From: Engraulis encrasicolus
Lineage: Eukaryota; Chordata; Actinopteri; Clupeiformes; Engraulidae
Assembly: GCF_034702125.1 (NCBI RefSeq)
Contig: NC_085861.1
Location: 54,026,322 to 54,090,321 of the forward strand
Length of the DNA stretch: 64,000 nt
Direction: 5' to 3'
Position 1 is the first letter of the stretch. Every line of letters starts with the position of its first letter. Under the pieces are notes generated by a model. The model searched no databases, was not told the DNA's origin, and saw only the letters and a program-made list of their open reading frames with translations. Both the position numbers and the translations under genes were made by a program. Shown in pieces: positions 47,418 through 56,721 of this stretch.

Positions 47418-47860
47418 TGAATGTGTTCACGCAGATATAAGAAGTTGGGGTTGGGGTTGATGATCCACATGATGGTGATGGACCAGGACAGCTCTGGACC
47501 TCCTGACTGGCAGCTCCATCCTCAACCTCCCTTCCTGTCCTTCACACATGTGCAGGTAAGGCCAATTTTTAAAAACTCACTGCATTGTCTGAGGCAAAAG
47601 TAGGAGAAAAGGAGTGAGTGAGTGAGTGAGAACCCGGCCATTACATGTGATGTGACCCTTAAAGGGCGTGTGTGTGTCCTAGAACCAAGACAGTGGCAGT
47701 GTGTGTCTGTCTGTCTTTGGTTAAGGATATCTTTAAGATACTACCTTGTTGTTTTAACATTATTTTGCTATTTCTGACAGGCAGAGAGGCAGTTTTCTGA
47801 AGGATGGTTAATGTCAGTACCAACATGTTGTGATGGAGGCTTCCACCTGAGCTGAACACA
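47356..47860 (+). repeat. Tandem duplication T, unit 1
   Basis: A GT array, then an exon-like segment ending CCTCAACCTCCCTTCC, CTTCACACATGTGCAG|GTAAGG, then an acceptor CTGACAG|GCAGAGAGGCAGTTTTC. Unit 2 repeats the order at 48113-48640. Frames read H-P-Q-P-P-F-L-S-F-T-H-V-Q, then A-E-R-Q-F-S-E-G. The protein is unrecognised. Confidence 0.7.
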
Positions 47861-48109
47861 GAAACTTGCACACAGTGGTGAGTAAAACACTGAATCTGTT
47901 TTGTTCTGCACTAGACCAATAAGTATTTCATACAGTAATTCCTTTCTGTGCTGTGTTTATTTATTGAAAAAAATGTGGATAGAGGATAATACAAAACACT
48001 GGCACTGTAGTGATCCCTGCACAGGCCAGAAGCTGTGTATCTCTTCAGCCTGGTGTTCTGCATTAAAATGATGGGTGTGATTTTTATGTAGTGTATTCTA
48101 TGTATCCCT

Positions 48110-48112
<3 letters not shown>

Positions 48113-48163
<51 letters not shown>

Positions 48164-48640
48164 TTTGTGTGCATGCGTGCAGATGGAAGCAGTCGTTCCT
48201 GTTCAGCATTGATATGCCGGTAATGGGTTTGATGAACCACAGCATGGTGATGGGCAATCAGCATCAGGACCAGGGCCGCTCACAAGGAGAACCTCCTGCC
48301 TTGCCTCTTCATCCTCAACCTCCAATCTTCCTGCTCTTCACACATGTGCAGGTGAGGACAACCTCTAAAATGCACACTTGACTTGAGGCAAAGGGGGGAG
48401 AATAGGCGTGCATGCATGCACGTGCACCAAACTTTAAGACAGTAGCAGTGTGTGGGGGGGCATGTGCACAAGCATATGCACGTGCTCATGTCATGTCCTT
48501 CTGTAGGTAGATAGGGGGTGGTTGTTTTTGTCTTAATTGTCATTCATAACATTAACATGCCTTTTTTTGACAGGCACAGAGCCAGTTTTCAGAGGGAGGG
48601 CTGATGACACCAGCAACTTCGGATCTGAACCTGATCAACC
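48113..48640 (+). repeat. Tandem duplication T, unit 2
   Basis: A GT array, then an exon-like frame M-G-L-M-N-H-S-M-V-M and L-H-P-Q-P-P-I-F-L-L-F-T-H-V-Q at a donor (GCAG|GTGAGG), then acceptor TGACAG|GCACAGAGCCAGTTTTC reading A-Q-S-Q-F-S-E-G. It is homologous to unit 1 about 0.75 kb upstream. The conserved splice sites in both units suggest duplicated exons of an unknown gene. Confidence 0.7.
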
Positions 48641-48689
48641 CAGCACCAACCACTGTGCCGCTCCTCCTCTGCCAACTGCACCACATGGC

Positions 48690-49260
48690 TCCACCATCTC
48701 AAAAAGGCACAGACACTACTCCACTTCCTGCGAAGGATGAGAGAAGAGCCGACCTCCCCACAACGGCACTCACCACCTTCTACAGGGGTGCCATTGAGAG
48801 CATCCTGACCAGCAGCCTCTCTGTCTGGCATGGCAGCCGTCAAGCTGAAGACTAGAAGGCAGTACAGAGAGTGGTGAGGACAGCAGAAAAGCTCATAAGA
48901 TCACCCCTACCTGTTCTCCCTACTACCATCAGGGAAGCGCTAGCCCAGCATGCGGTGCTGCAAAAGCACACTGGGAAACGGCTTCTTTCCACAAGCCTCA
49001 ACGCACTGAAGAAAACCACATGAATAACCAAGGACACGGGAGAATATTCCATGAACACTTCTTTCACCATGCCACTTACACTTTACTCATTGCACCTTGT
49101 ATACAGCATCTTCACATCACCTGTATGAACTTCTCCTGCCGTGTGTGTGTGTGTCCACTGTGTTTGTGTATTTATTGTCCATCAGTATGTTAATCTTATT
49201 ATTGCACACTGTTTGGGTGTCTGTGTGAGTGTATTTATAGTATGTATCAGTCTGTATTTA
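48690..49260 (+). mobile_element. Non-LTR LINE 3' fragment
   Basis: A frame reads L-T-T-F-Y-R-G-A-I-E-S-I-L-T-S-S-L-S-V-W-H-G-S, then a stop and the expected A-V-Q-R-V-V-R-T-A-E-K-L-I in sequence after one nonsense codon. This is the conserved end of fish L2/Rex-type LINE ORF2. It is 5'-truncated, with an AT-rich tail to about 49260. It lies directly after duplication unit 2 and has fused with its reading frame. Confidence 0.82.
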
Positions 49261-49269
49261 ATGCCAATG

Positions 49270-49550
49270 CCTTATTTTTAGTTATTAGTTAAATGCACAT
49301 TGGAGACTGGTCAAACACAATTTCAAACTTTGTGTTAACCCTCCATAGATTTTTGTCAAAAAATGGAGTCTAATCTACTGTACTACACAGGCTATCAACA
49401 GACCACACAGTTGAGTGCTGTTTTATGCACTCTGAATATGAGGAGAGGGAGAGGTGACCGTTCACACTTCATAGTGTAAAAGTAAACAGAAATAAATTCA
49501 CATTTCATTCCTGTCTCGTTCACTTCTTTCAGCAATGTATGTGGCCTACA
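49270..49550. other. No gene recognised
   Basis: Anonymous sequence. Confidence 0.45.
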
Positions 49551-49552
49551 TG

Positions 49553-49716
49553 CAGGGAAGCTGACAGGGGGGACAAAGGGGTCCGTTGACCTGGGCCCAG
49601 TGAGACGAGGGGTCCAGGAATGGGTCCTCATTACATTGTATGTAGTCTATGTATTGAGTGGGGGGCCCTTTCAGATGACTTTGTCCTGGGCAAAGCCAAA
49701 GCTGTCAGCGGCCCTG
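49553..49716. mobile_element. hAT-like MITE, TSD not found
   Basis: 164 bp with ends CAGGGAAGCTGACAG and the inverse CTGTCAGCGGCCCTG. The 8-bp flanks do not match (CCTACATG versus ATTATGTA), so the assignment rests on the ends only. Confidence 0.55.
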
Positions 49717-49719
49717 ATT

Positions 49720-50120
49720 ATGTATGCACAAACACTGGTTATGATGATAGGAAAAGTTTTCTCTGTTTTCTGATGGCCTTTGAATTAAGACAGGCCAATC
49801 TGGAACCTCTCCTGGATAAAGTGTAAGCTTCAATGGTGTGGTCACTCCTAAATCATAGACAGACATGGAGTATGGTAGGCCTATGGTAATGAAGAAATCG
49901 TTTTTCTCCAATAAAACAAACAAATAGCCTATTGCTATTTCAAATACTATTTCATGTATTTTTTCATTAATATCTGCTCTTTTCAAGCTGGCCACATAAC
50001 TGGTGAGGTGACACTACTTCAAAAAGTCGGGAATGTGTTGCTGATGTACATCGTACAACTTTTCTAAGTAGCCTATATCATGTCTTACCAAGTGAACAAC
50101 CTCGCCTAAAAGGTTTTTTT
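49720..50120. other. No gene recognised
   Basis: Anonymous sequence. Confidence 0.45.
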
Positions 50121-50123
50121 AAG

Positions 50124-50612
50124 TAAGGGTTAACGTTCGGCGAGAAGGTCGCTACCGTGGAATAGCAGCACGACAGAGAGAATCTTTAGACCCCGACGCG
50201 GAGCGGAGGGGTCTTGTTCTCTCTGAAGTGCTGCTATTCCACAAAGCGACCGACTCGCCGAAAGTTAACCCGCTTATTATATGGATATACTTAAATGATT
50301 CACACATGGCGGGGACATTTCTTTAGGCCTATTTAATGTTAAGATTGTTGCTGCGCAAAACAAAACAGTGCCGTTGTGGAACACCGCTAGGCAACAGGTA
50401 GCCAGGACAACAGGTGTTGTCTATCACAGAAGCTGATTAGAGTGTTGTTGAAAAGTCGCTTTAGCAGTGAAAAGTCTTGTTGCCATTGACAGCGGTCTGT
50501 TATAGACCAACCCGTCCGTTATCGAAAAGTAACAGACGTGCGAACGTTGGGGAGCCCCGTTGAAATGAATGGAGCATTCGACCGATGACGTCACATCCAA
50601 TTATTATTATTT
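50124..50612 (-). mobile_element. Repeat R (YR-element relative), copy B
   Basis: Inverse of copy A at 13.5 kb. 50127-50272 is a palindrome: GGGTTAACGTTCGGCGAG opens it and CTCGCCGAAAGTTAACCC closes it, with GTGGAATAGCAGCAC and GTGCTGCTATTCCAC inside. Next comes CGCTTATTATATGG, shared with the left edge of the recombinase element (CGCTTATTATACGG at 56496). The far end carries CGAACGTTGGGGAGCCCC and GACGTCA. It encodes nothing, so it is a non-autonomous copy. Confidence 0.7.
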
Positions 50613-50619
50613 GTCAGGG

Positions 50620-51060
50620 TGTGTTAATATCCTGGAAAGGATGTTTAATCACAGCCCTTAAAAAAATCTGTGGTTTAATCATATAGCCTACCCAGTGTTA
50701 ACAGTGACCTCGATACACACAGCTAGGTAAGGTAATGCCAACGCATTGACAGTATATATTTAGGCAATATATACAGTATTTACTGTAAATGTGTCAACGT
50801 TGTCGTGTTGAAATCAAAGCATTTTGGCGACCTGATGACGTTATGACAAATGTGTGCATAGCGACACGAGTCCTAAACAGTAGGCTACAATGTCCGAGGT
50901 ACGGGAAGACAAAGCAAAATACATATTGGGATTAGAAAACGTGTGATTTATCTCACTTTCTTACATAAATTGTTGAGAATATTATGTCAGTGGAATGTTC
51001 AGTGAAACGTTTCTCTGGAAGATAACAATTTGCACGGGATATCTTTGAAAACATGGAGCC
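50620..51060. other. No gene recognised
   Basis: Anonymous sequence. Confidence 0.4.
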
Positions 51061-51062
51061 TT

Positions 51063-51207
51063 CATCCGGAAATGGCCTTGAAAATGACATCATGCAGTAT
51101 CCCTTCACGATTGGCCAATACGGCAAATGCCGGGAACGCCCATGGGCGTGCTTGCATTAAGGGTGGAACTGTTTTACTGCAGCTGGACCCTTCTCGACTA
51201 TTGCCCA
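51063..51207 (+). repeat. Upstream block shared with 37.7 kb
   Basis: AAATGGCCTTGAAAATGACA, GCCCATGGGCGTGCTTGCAT and CAGCTGGACCCTTCTCG occur in the same order, inverted, at 37668-37840. It abuts the Myb/SANT-like exon. Confidence 0.75.
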
Positions 51208-51846
51208 GTGTCGCGACAAGCTAAAAAAAATGAAGACCGAATATAGACAGGTAAAAGACAACAACAGTCGAACTGGGGCAGGGAGATGGATGCCATCTAC
51301 GGCCACCGTCCGGGGAGCAAAAGTAGCTCCCTGGATTCAGCGGCATTGCTAATGTCCATATTGGAAGTTAAGTCACTTTTCTGTTATTCTGAGTAGTCAC
51401 CTTTAGGCTACGAGCCTATGGTCACTGTCACACGTTTCCCTCCCCTACAGACTCGGATTCTGCCACACCCGATGTGGCAGCCTCAGACATAGATCACTCG
51501 CTGCCTTCGGTGTCTGAGTCAGCAACAGCACCAACAACACCGATGTCACCCTTCTTGCCCCGTCAGACTGGTAAGTAGCCTAGATCTAATCTACTCAGCG
51601 CACGGTTCCAGTTAACCACACAAAGTAGGCCTACCCAATAGGCCCGTAGGCTAGGCCTACACCGTTTGTAGGCTAAATAAATTAAAAATAAAAAAATAAA
51701 ACAAAAAAACAGGTGATCAAGTGATGGGTTTTGATTTTATTCCTGCAGCAACACAGTCCACCCCTACTGTAGATTTTGTCACTTGTAGGCTACTTCTACT
51801 TTTGATGTTAATATTAGGCCCTATTCCTTGGAGGTAGCCTACACTG

Positions 51847-52050
51847 GCTACGTTTAGACCACATGACGGTAGGCTTATTAGCCTAACTAGTCATTCAGAA
51901 TTAAGTAGGGGCCTAGGCTAGGCTACATCCATCGATTTTCCTTTGATCTTTCATTTAATGCCGAACATGATGTTTTCAAAACAGAATTGAGATGAATTCA
52001 GATTTAAAGTCAGTTAATTCAGAATTAAAGGTCTCATGTAAACAGTAATT
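51847..52050. repeat. MITE-like sequence in intron
   Basis: GGCTACGTTTAGACCACATG opens and GTCTCATGTAAACAG closes it, imperfectly inverted, with repeated GAATTA/ATTCAGA motifs. It is related to 43564-43735. Confidence 0.4.
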
Positions 52051-52486
52051 CTGTGTTGCCGACGTTGTTGCTGGTTTGCTAGGTCCAGAACCGAGGAGGT
52101 GCGAGGGCGGAATCCGAGGGTATTGTCTGAGCTCTCAGTTGCCCCGTAGCCTAAAGCCTATCCTGAGGCGAAGAATCGGTTTTTTTTTTTAACATAACCA
52201 ACATCGGGTAATTTCAGCACCATGGTCAGCGACCTTGCCCAATGCACTATTTCGCTATTTGTTTTAGGCGTTGTTGGGCTTAGGCAACGCTACGCTCCTT
52301 TAGTGCAGTGGTCCAGCGACCCCATAATGCTCGTTTATGATCGGTTCACCGCGTGGTTCTCTTGCGATAAATCCATGACCACGAGAAGCTCGTTCTCCTG
52401 CGAGAACGAAGGTGTATGCATTGGGCCTACATAGGCTACTGGATTCTAATTTCAGATAGCGCAATAGCCTAATGATTCTCCGTTCC

Positions 52487-52489
<3 letters not shown>

Positions 52490-52552
<63 letters not shown>

Positions 52553-52813
52553 TTGTTGCTGAATCGATTACTGTTAATACCACTAATGTATTCGTCACTT
52601 TGAACCTTTGGTTATATTCAACGCCCCTGCTCAAATTGAGGCGTGTAAAAGCGTCCAATGGTGATCAATTGATTTGCTACATTTTGTCATATCAAATCAT
52701 CAAATCACAGGGTTTGTTGACTCCAAAATAAAATAGGCTACATTTAGTAAAGGTTATGCATCAATATATTGGCTCACAAAGACAAAATTCAGTCAGATTT
52801 TGAGCCTTCCTTG
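52490..52813 (+). repeat. Dispersed repeat M, copy 2, with (GA)n
   Basis: A GA array (52491-52548) and body (ATGCATTGTTGCTGAATCG to CAGTCAGATTTTGAGCC) nearly identical to 6582-6888. It lies in the long intron-like gap of the Myb/SANT relic. Confidence 0.88.
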
Positions 52814-52904
52814 AGCCGAGGTTTTGGACTCATGTGTCAATGTTATTATTTTGTAATTTGGAGGCATAGGAATGATATTCTCGCCTCACTCACTGTAGGC
52901 TAAT

Positions 52905-53288
52905 TAGAGATGGGATTTATGGCTCTTTGACGGGATCCGGATCTTAGTGGCTCGTTCCTTTCAAAGAGCCGTTCAAAAAACTGTCTCTTTTTAAAATTAT
53001 GTATTCAGTGATAAGAATGTAATATTTTGACTCCATCTCAAGGTAATTTTGTCCAAACCACAACTGATTATTCTCCTGCTTCTAAAAACCGTTTTTGCCT
53101 CTCTTTGAGGTAAAAAATTGTGTTTTTTCCCAAATTTAATTACTCTGGTCGAGGTCACGTGCTTAAAATGAATGAAAAATGAAAGAAAAAAACGGTCGAG
53201 TGGCTCCCCCAGCTGTGACCCGGTTCCCATCGTTCACTTCAGGTAGCCGTTCAAAAGAACCGGCTCGTTCATGAACGACACACCTCTA
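52905..53288. mobile_element. hAT element, TSD AGGCTAAT
   Basis: 384 bp with ends TAGAGATGGG and the inverse-like CACACCTCTA. Exact 8-bp flanks AGGCTAAT lie at 52897-52904 and 53289-53296. GAGCCGTTCAAAA and GTTCAAAAGAACCGG motifs are repeated in inverted order inside. Non-coding. Confidence 0.9.
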
Positions 53289-53329
53289 AGGCTAATGCTG
53301 TACTTATTGTACTTTGTTCACTACACAAG

Positions 53330-53396
53330 TTTTGATGGTGGTGAAAAAAAAATCCCCTTTGGGGACAATAAAGACCATCAATCAATCAGTTACACA
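53330..53396 (+). mobile_element. L2-like LINE 3' tail
   Basis: ATCCCCTTTGGGGACAATAA followed by AGACCATCAATCAATCA is the usual tail of L2-type LINEs in fish. Only the tail is present. Confidence 0.75.
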
Positions 53397-53744
53397 AATG
53401 TGTACCAACCTAAACAGAAAATGTAATGAAAGGTTCCATGTAAATCACATAGTAGCCTATTTATGTTTCATTGTAGGAAACAGGAGAAGGGCCTGTCTCA
53501 GGAGCAGGAGAATGTCTTTCGTGACATACAAGCATCCGAAGAGGCCCATCGAGATCACATTGAGGCCCAGCGAGAGGCGCAGCGGGAACGCCACGTCATG
53601 CTGATGATGGAGGAGGCAAGGCAGGAGGAGGCGTCCTTAAGGGTGGAGATGACTGAAAACTCTATCTTCGATCAAGCCCTTCTTTCTGTGCTAGGCCGGA
53701 TGGCGCGGGCGATGGAGGGCATGAGTGGGGCACCACAGTAGTCG

Positions 53745-54500
53745 TATAGGTTGGTGTCAGAAGTGGGATCCTAACGCTGTCCTGGTGGAGCATAGGAGAA
53801 AGCGCACCACCATTGGGTCATGGCTCTTGTGCAGGTGAGCATCGATGATAGGCTACCTGGCTACCTCATACTATGGTGATAGAAGATGACAGCCCCATTC
53901 GCATCGGATAAATATTACCCTGCCCGGGTAATTCGCAATTAGCCTGCCCCGGACCTCCGTGATTCCTCATCCCGTCCGAATGCGCTCCGAGAAAAGTTCA
54001 TTTTCTCAATTCAGACTTGAGTAAAGGGGGTGCAGATGGCGCGCCTATGTGGAATTAGCCTACCCCAGGATGTCTGTGTTTTGCCAAAATATAGGTAGGC
54101 CTGATTCGCGGCGGAATTATACTTCACAAATCACGGACATGGCCCATTCGCACAGAACTCAGACATTCTCATCATGCAGAGTTACCGGGGTAATAAAAGT
54201 CGTCCCGTCCGAATGGGGCATTACAATTAGTCGTATTTTACTCTTTTTCCTGCTGCATTTGTATAGGTAGTGGTCAACGACATTGGTGTTCACACAGCAG
54301 TACGGAAAACAACGGCTGTTTAATGGGTTGGTAGCCTATTTGCACGAGTTGTAGCAGGTAGTCCTAACATCACCAGAACACTCTGCACTGACAAACCAAC
54401 CAAAGGCTTTACAAAACAGGAGGTCTACTACTGTATTGTCTTGCTGTTGTCTTCCTCTTTACACCATTGTTTTTACATTATATTAATGGTATAATGGCAT
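53745..54500. other. No gene recognised
   Basis: Anonymous sequence. 53900-54230 has repeated GCCCCGG/GTCCGAATG fragments in opposite orientations (53937-53990 and 54180-54222) and may be a foldback MITE. Confidence 0.4.
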
Positions 54501-54505
54501 AATAT

Positions 54506-55155
54506 TAGTGGTGGGCCGTTATCGGCGTTAACGTGCTGCGATAATGTGAGACTCTTATCGCGCAAGAAAGAAAATATCGCACGTTAATTTATTCTCAAAG
54601 TATGGATTTGGGGTTTGGAGATGCGCGTCACCATAGCGTTCGATTGACAGACGCTTTCAGACTGCCCTCCAGTTGCTTCACCTCTCCACCTGTTGCTCAG
54701 CAGACCTACTAAATATGAACAGTGTTTGCATGCTGTAAACATTAATCTCTCTGTCGTGGTAGGTGTTGTTTTAGTGCTTTTTCATAAGTGTTAGACTAGA
54801 GAGACGTTATTGTTTGAAGTGAAGCAGACATTATTGTGTACCAGCCCGACATAGCCTAGGCTACATTTCCTCACGCATTGCATGGAACACAAACAACAGT
54901 CCTGTTCCAGAAATCTTGCCTGTGCCATTATTGCAAAACATTCCGTCCGTGTGATATACATTTTGAAGATTGTCAAACTGAAACTGTCAATATCTACTCT
55001 CGCCGAATGTTTGTGTTCTGATCGCGCATTTGCGACTCATGTCAGAGGGTAATACACCTCGCGGTTGTGCGCTTGATATAGCCAAACTCGCGGTCGTGTA
55101 TAGCCCCAGTTAAAGCTGATGCCATGAGAATGCACACATTTAGATTAATTTTAAA
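54506..55155. mobile_element. hAT copy, inverse of the 44.5-kb element
   Basis: TAGTGGTGGGCCGTTATCGG and CGTTAACGTGCTGCGATAA are the inverse of the right end at 45475-45518. Further blocks (GACAGACGCTTTCAGAC, CTTGCCTG, GTCAAACTGAAACTGTCAAT) also match inverted. The other end is indistinct near 55155. It abuts the DUF6589 exon and may have replaced its 5' part. Confidence 0.75.
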
Positions 55156-55212
55156 GATTACAGCTAACCATACTGCACCTGTTGCACTGTCTATCTTTTT
55201 TTAATGTGTCAG

Positions 55213-55920
55213 CAGATGTCCCAGATGGCCTTGTACCTGACCACATAATGACAAGCTCTGAAGAGGACAAAAGGAACTGGCTACATTTGGTTGTGGGCGA
55301 AGTGGTGGACAAACATCTGACTTTCCAGTACATTACAGATCTAGTGAGTGGTGTCACCGACCCAGCCGGTGAACATCCCACACAACCCACACCGAATAAG
55401 GTCAGATGCCGGGCCACAAGGTGCAACAGAGAATACAAGTACCCAAAGGCCAGGGAGAATCACGAGAAGAAAGACCATGGTTTAACTGTGTCACCCGAAT
55501 TGATTGCAGATGCTGACAGAGCAGAAATAGCAGACCACAAAAAAGAACACACTGAAGCCAGGCTGTGTTTTGGGTTCTTTTTGGCCACTATGCAGGATGC
55601 AGTCAAGGAGGGAGATGGAGAGAGGCTGATGCGACTCTATACTGTAGCCTTACTGCTTTACAAGGCCTATGGGCATACGCAGTATGCCTACAGCACACTG
55701 CTCTTAACATTGCAGGTGAATTTCACCCTGTCGCCTCGCTTAGCCCACAGCCTGAAATGGAACCGGTTCTGGAATGGGAAAGGGGGATTAGGGAGGAACA
55801 TCTCCTTAGATTTACACATGGAGTATTTGAACGGCTTTCTTAAGTCGTTTTAAAAACGCAGTGGTCCCAACCTCACCGAAAACACTGCAGAAAGGGTGAG
55901 CAAGTCACCAGTTCAATTCT
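55213..55920 (+). pseudogene. DUF6589-family gene, C-terminal exon, nonsense
   Basis: After a poly-T tract and CAG acceptor the frame contains a C2H2-like finger (R-C-R-A-T-R-C-N-R-E-Y, then H-E-K-K-D-H) and then the DUF6589 signature. The signature reads G-D-G-E-R-L-M-R-L-Y, L-L-L-Y-K-A-Y-G-H, L-S-P-R-L-A-H, W-N-R-F-W-N, G-R-N-I-S-L-D-L-H-M-E-Y-L-N-G-F-L-K. DUF6589 proteins are multicopy in fish, cnidarians and fungi, and no biochemical role is known to me. TAA at 55851-55853 interrupts K-S-F, yet the frame goes on with G-P-N-L-T-E-N-T-A-E-R-V-S-K-S, the expected family ending, so the stop is a point mutation. The 5' exons are missing, with a hAT copy abutting. The gene converges with the recombinase and helicase genes downstream. 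Confidence 0.75.
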
Positions 55921-55992
55921 AAATAAACATAAATGAAACTCCATTGAAAATGAATGGGGTTTTATTTATGTTGAGTTAGAATTAAACTGGTG
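55906..55992. repeat. 87-bp palindrome
   Basis: CACCAGTTCAATTCTAAATA opens it, and the inverse of CACCAGTTTAATTCTAACTC closes it. AACATAAAT and CCATT match within the arms. Arms of about 42 bp have few mismatches, so it is a small foldback unit capping the DUF6589 frame. Confidence 0.85.
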
Positions 55993-55994
55993 GG

Positions 55995-56350
55995 TTAACA
56001 CCAAAACGTGGCATGGCAATCTTTGGGTGTATTGAAGAGGGAAGTGTGGGGCACCAGGTCAACAAACAAGAACAGCTGACAGCAAAGCATCAAGGATATC
56101 TGGGCTTCCATAACTCCCATGCACTGTTTTTGCCATTGTCTTCATAATGGCCATGATGCGTTTAACATTGAAGTCAGAGAATGTCCTAACCAAGTATTGA
56201 CCATTGCATGTTATGTAGAAAGTACCAAATTTCAACTGATTTAATGTGACCCGAATTTTGATGAAAAAAAAAAGTGATTTTATAACAATATTCTAATAAT
56301 GCGAATTCCCCAATTCATGGGTTTTTTTTAGCTGGAAGGCCAACGTATAT
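55995..56350. other. Non-coding spacer
   Basis: AT-rich, no gene recognised. It lies between the convergent DUF6589 relic and the recombinase element. Confidence 0.5.
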
Positions 56351-56484
56351 AAAAAGAAAAAAAATAATGATTGGAATAGTTAAAAAACTGGGCCATGAAT
56401 CTACAATCCATGACAGTTTAACATTATTGATGGAATTATGGAAATAAATAAACTTTTTCATGGTATTCTAATAAAAAGGCCTGG
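56351..56484 (+). repeat. Dispersed repeat Q, copy 2
   Basis: Matches 41541-41677. The match ends at GGCCTGG (56484), a few bases before the recombinase element begins, which independently marks that element's left edge. Confidence 0.8.
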
Positions 56485-56574
56485 AGCGTTATCCCGCTTA
56501 TTATACGGCTTATTATACTGCCGAAATGAGAAAAGAGCCACTAAATAAACATTTTTTTCGAAAAAAAATAAGGG

Positions 56575-56580
56575 TTTATT
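56575..56580 (-). promoter_or_regulatory. Poly(A) signal of recombinase gene
   Basis: AATAAA on the minus strand, about 140 bp past the stop codon of the recombinase gene. The position suits a polyadenylation signal. Confidence 0.45.
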
Positions 56581-56721
56581 AAACGAATGCAGCCTGAATG
56601 CAGCTGCGAAAAGTAGTCCTCGGAACGTTCGTTCCTAAGCAACACTCCAATGCTTGGACTGGCTACTTTGTAGCGCTTCAGTCTCCGCCGACGAAACATT
56701 GTTGCGCTGTCCTGTCTCTCT

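Larger units (their letters stand above)
51208..53741 (+). pseudogene. Myb/SANT-like (MSANTD-type) gene relic
   Basis: Three exon-like pieces. (1) 51208-51368: Q-C-R-D-K-L-K-K-M-K-T-E-Y-R-Q-V-K-D-N-N, the third helix region of a Myb/SANT-like domain. A frameshift follows after S-R-T-G, and M-D-A-I-Y-G-H-R-P-G continues in another frame, ending at a GTTAAGT donor. (2) 51451-51569, between CCTACAG and G|GTAAGT: a Ser/Thr/Pro/Asp-rich linker. (3) 53477-53741: a Glu/Arg/Gln-rich helix K-Q-E-K-G-L-S-Q-E-Q-E-N, Q-R-E-A-Q-R-E-R-H, then a stop. This order is typical of PIF/Harbinger Myb-like accessory proteins and their host derivatives. Exon 2 leaves one base, and exon 3 does not join it in the correct phase. 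With the internal frameshift this marks the copy as broken. The N-terminal helices are missing. Confidence 0.7.

Noticed and set aside
54049..54270. 73-codon frame with hydrophobic tail
   Set aside because: No splice or family support, and it overlaps inverted GCCCCGG/GTCCGAATG repeats.
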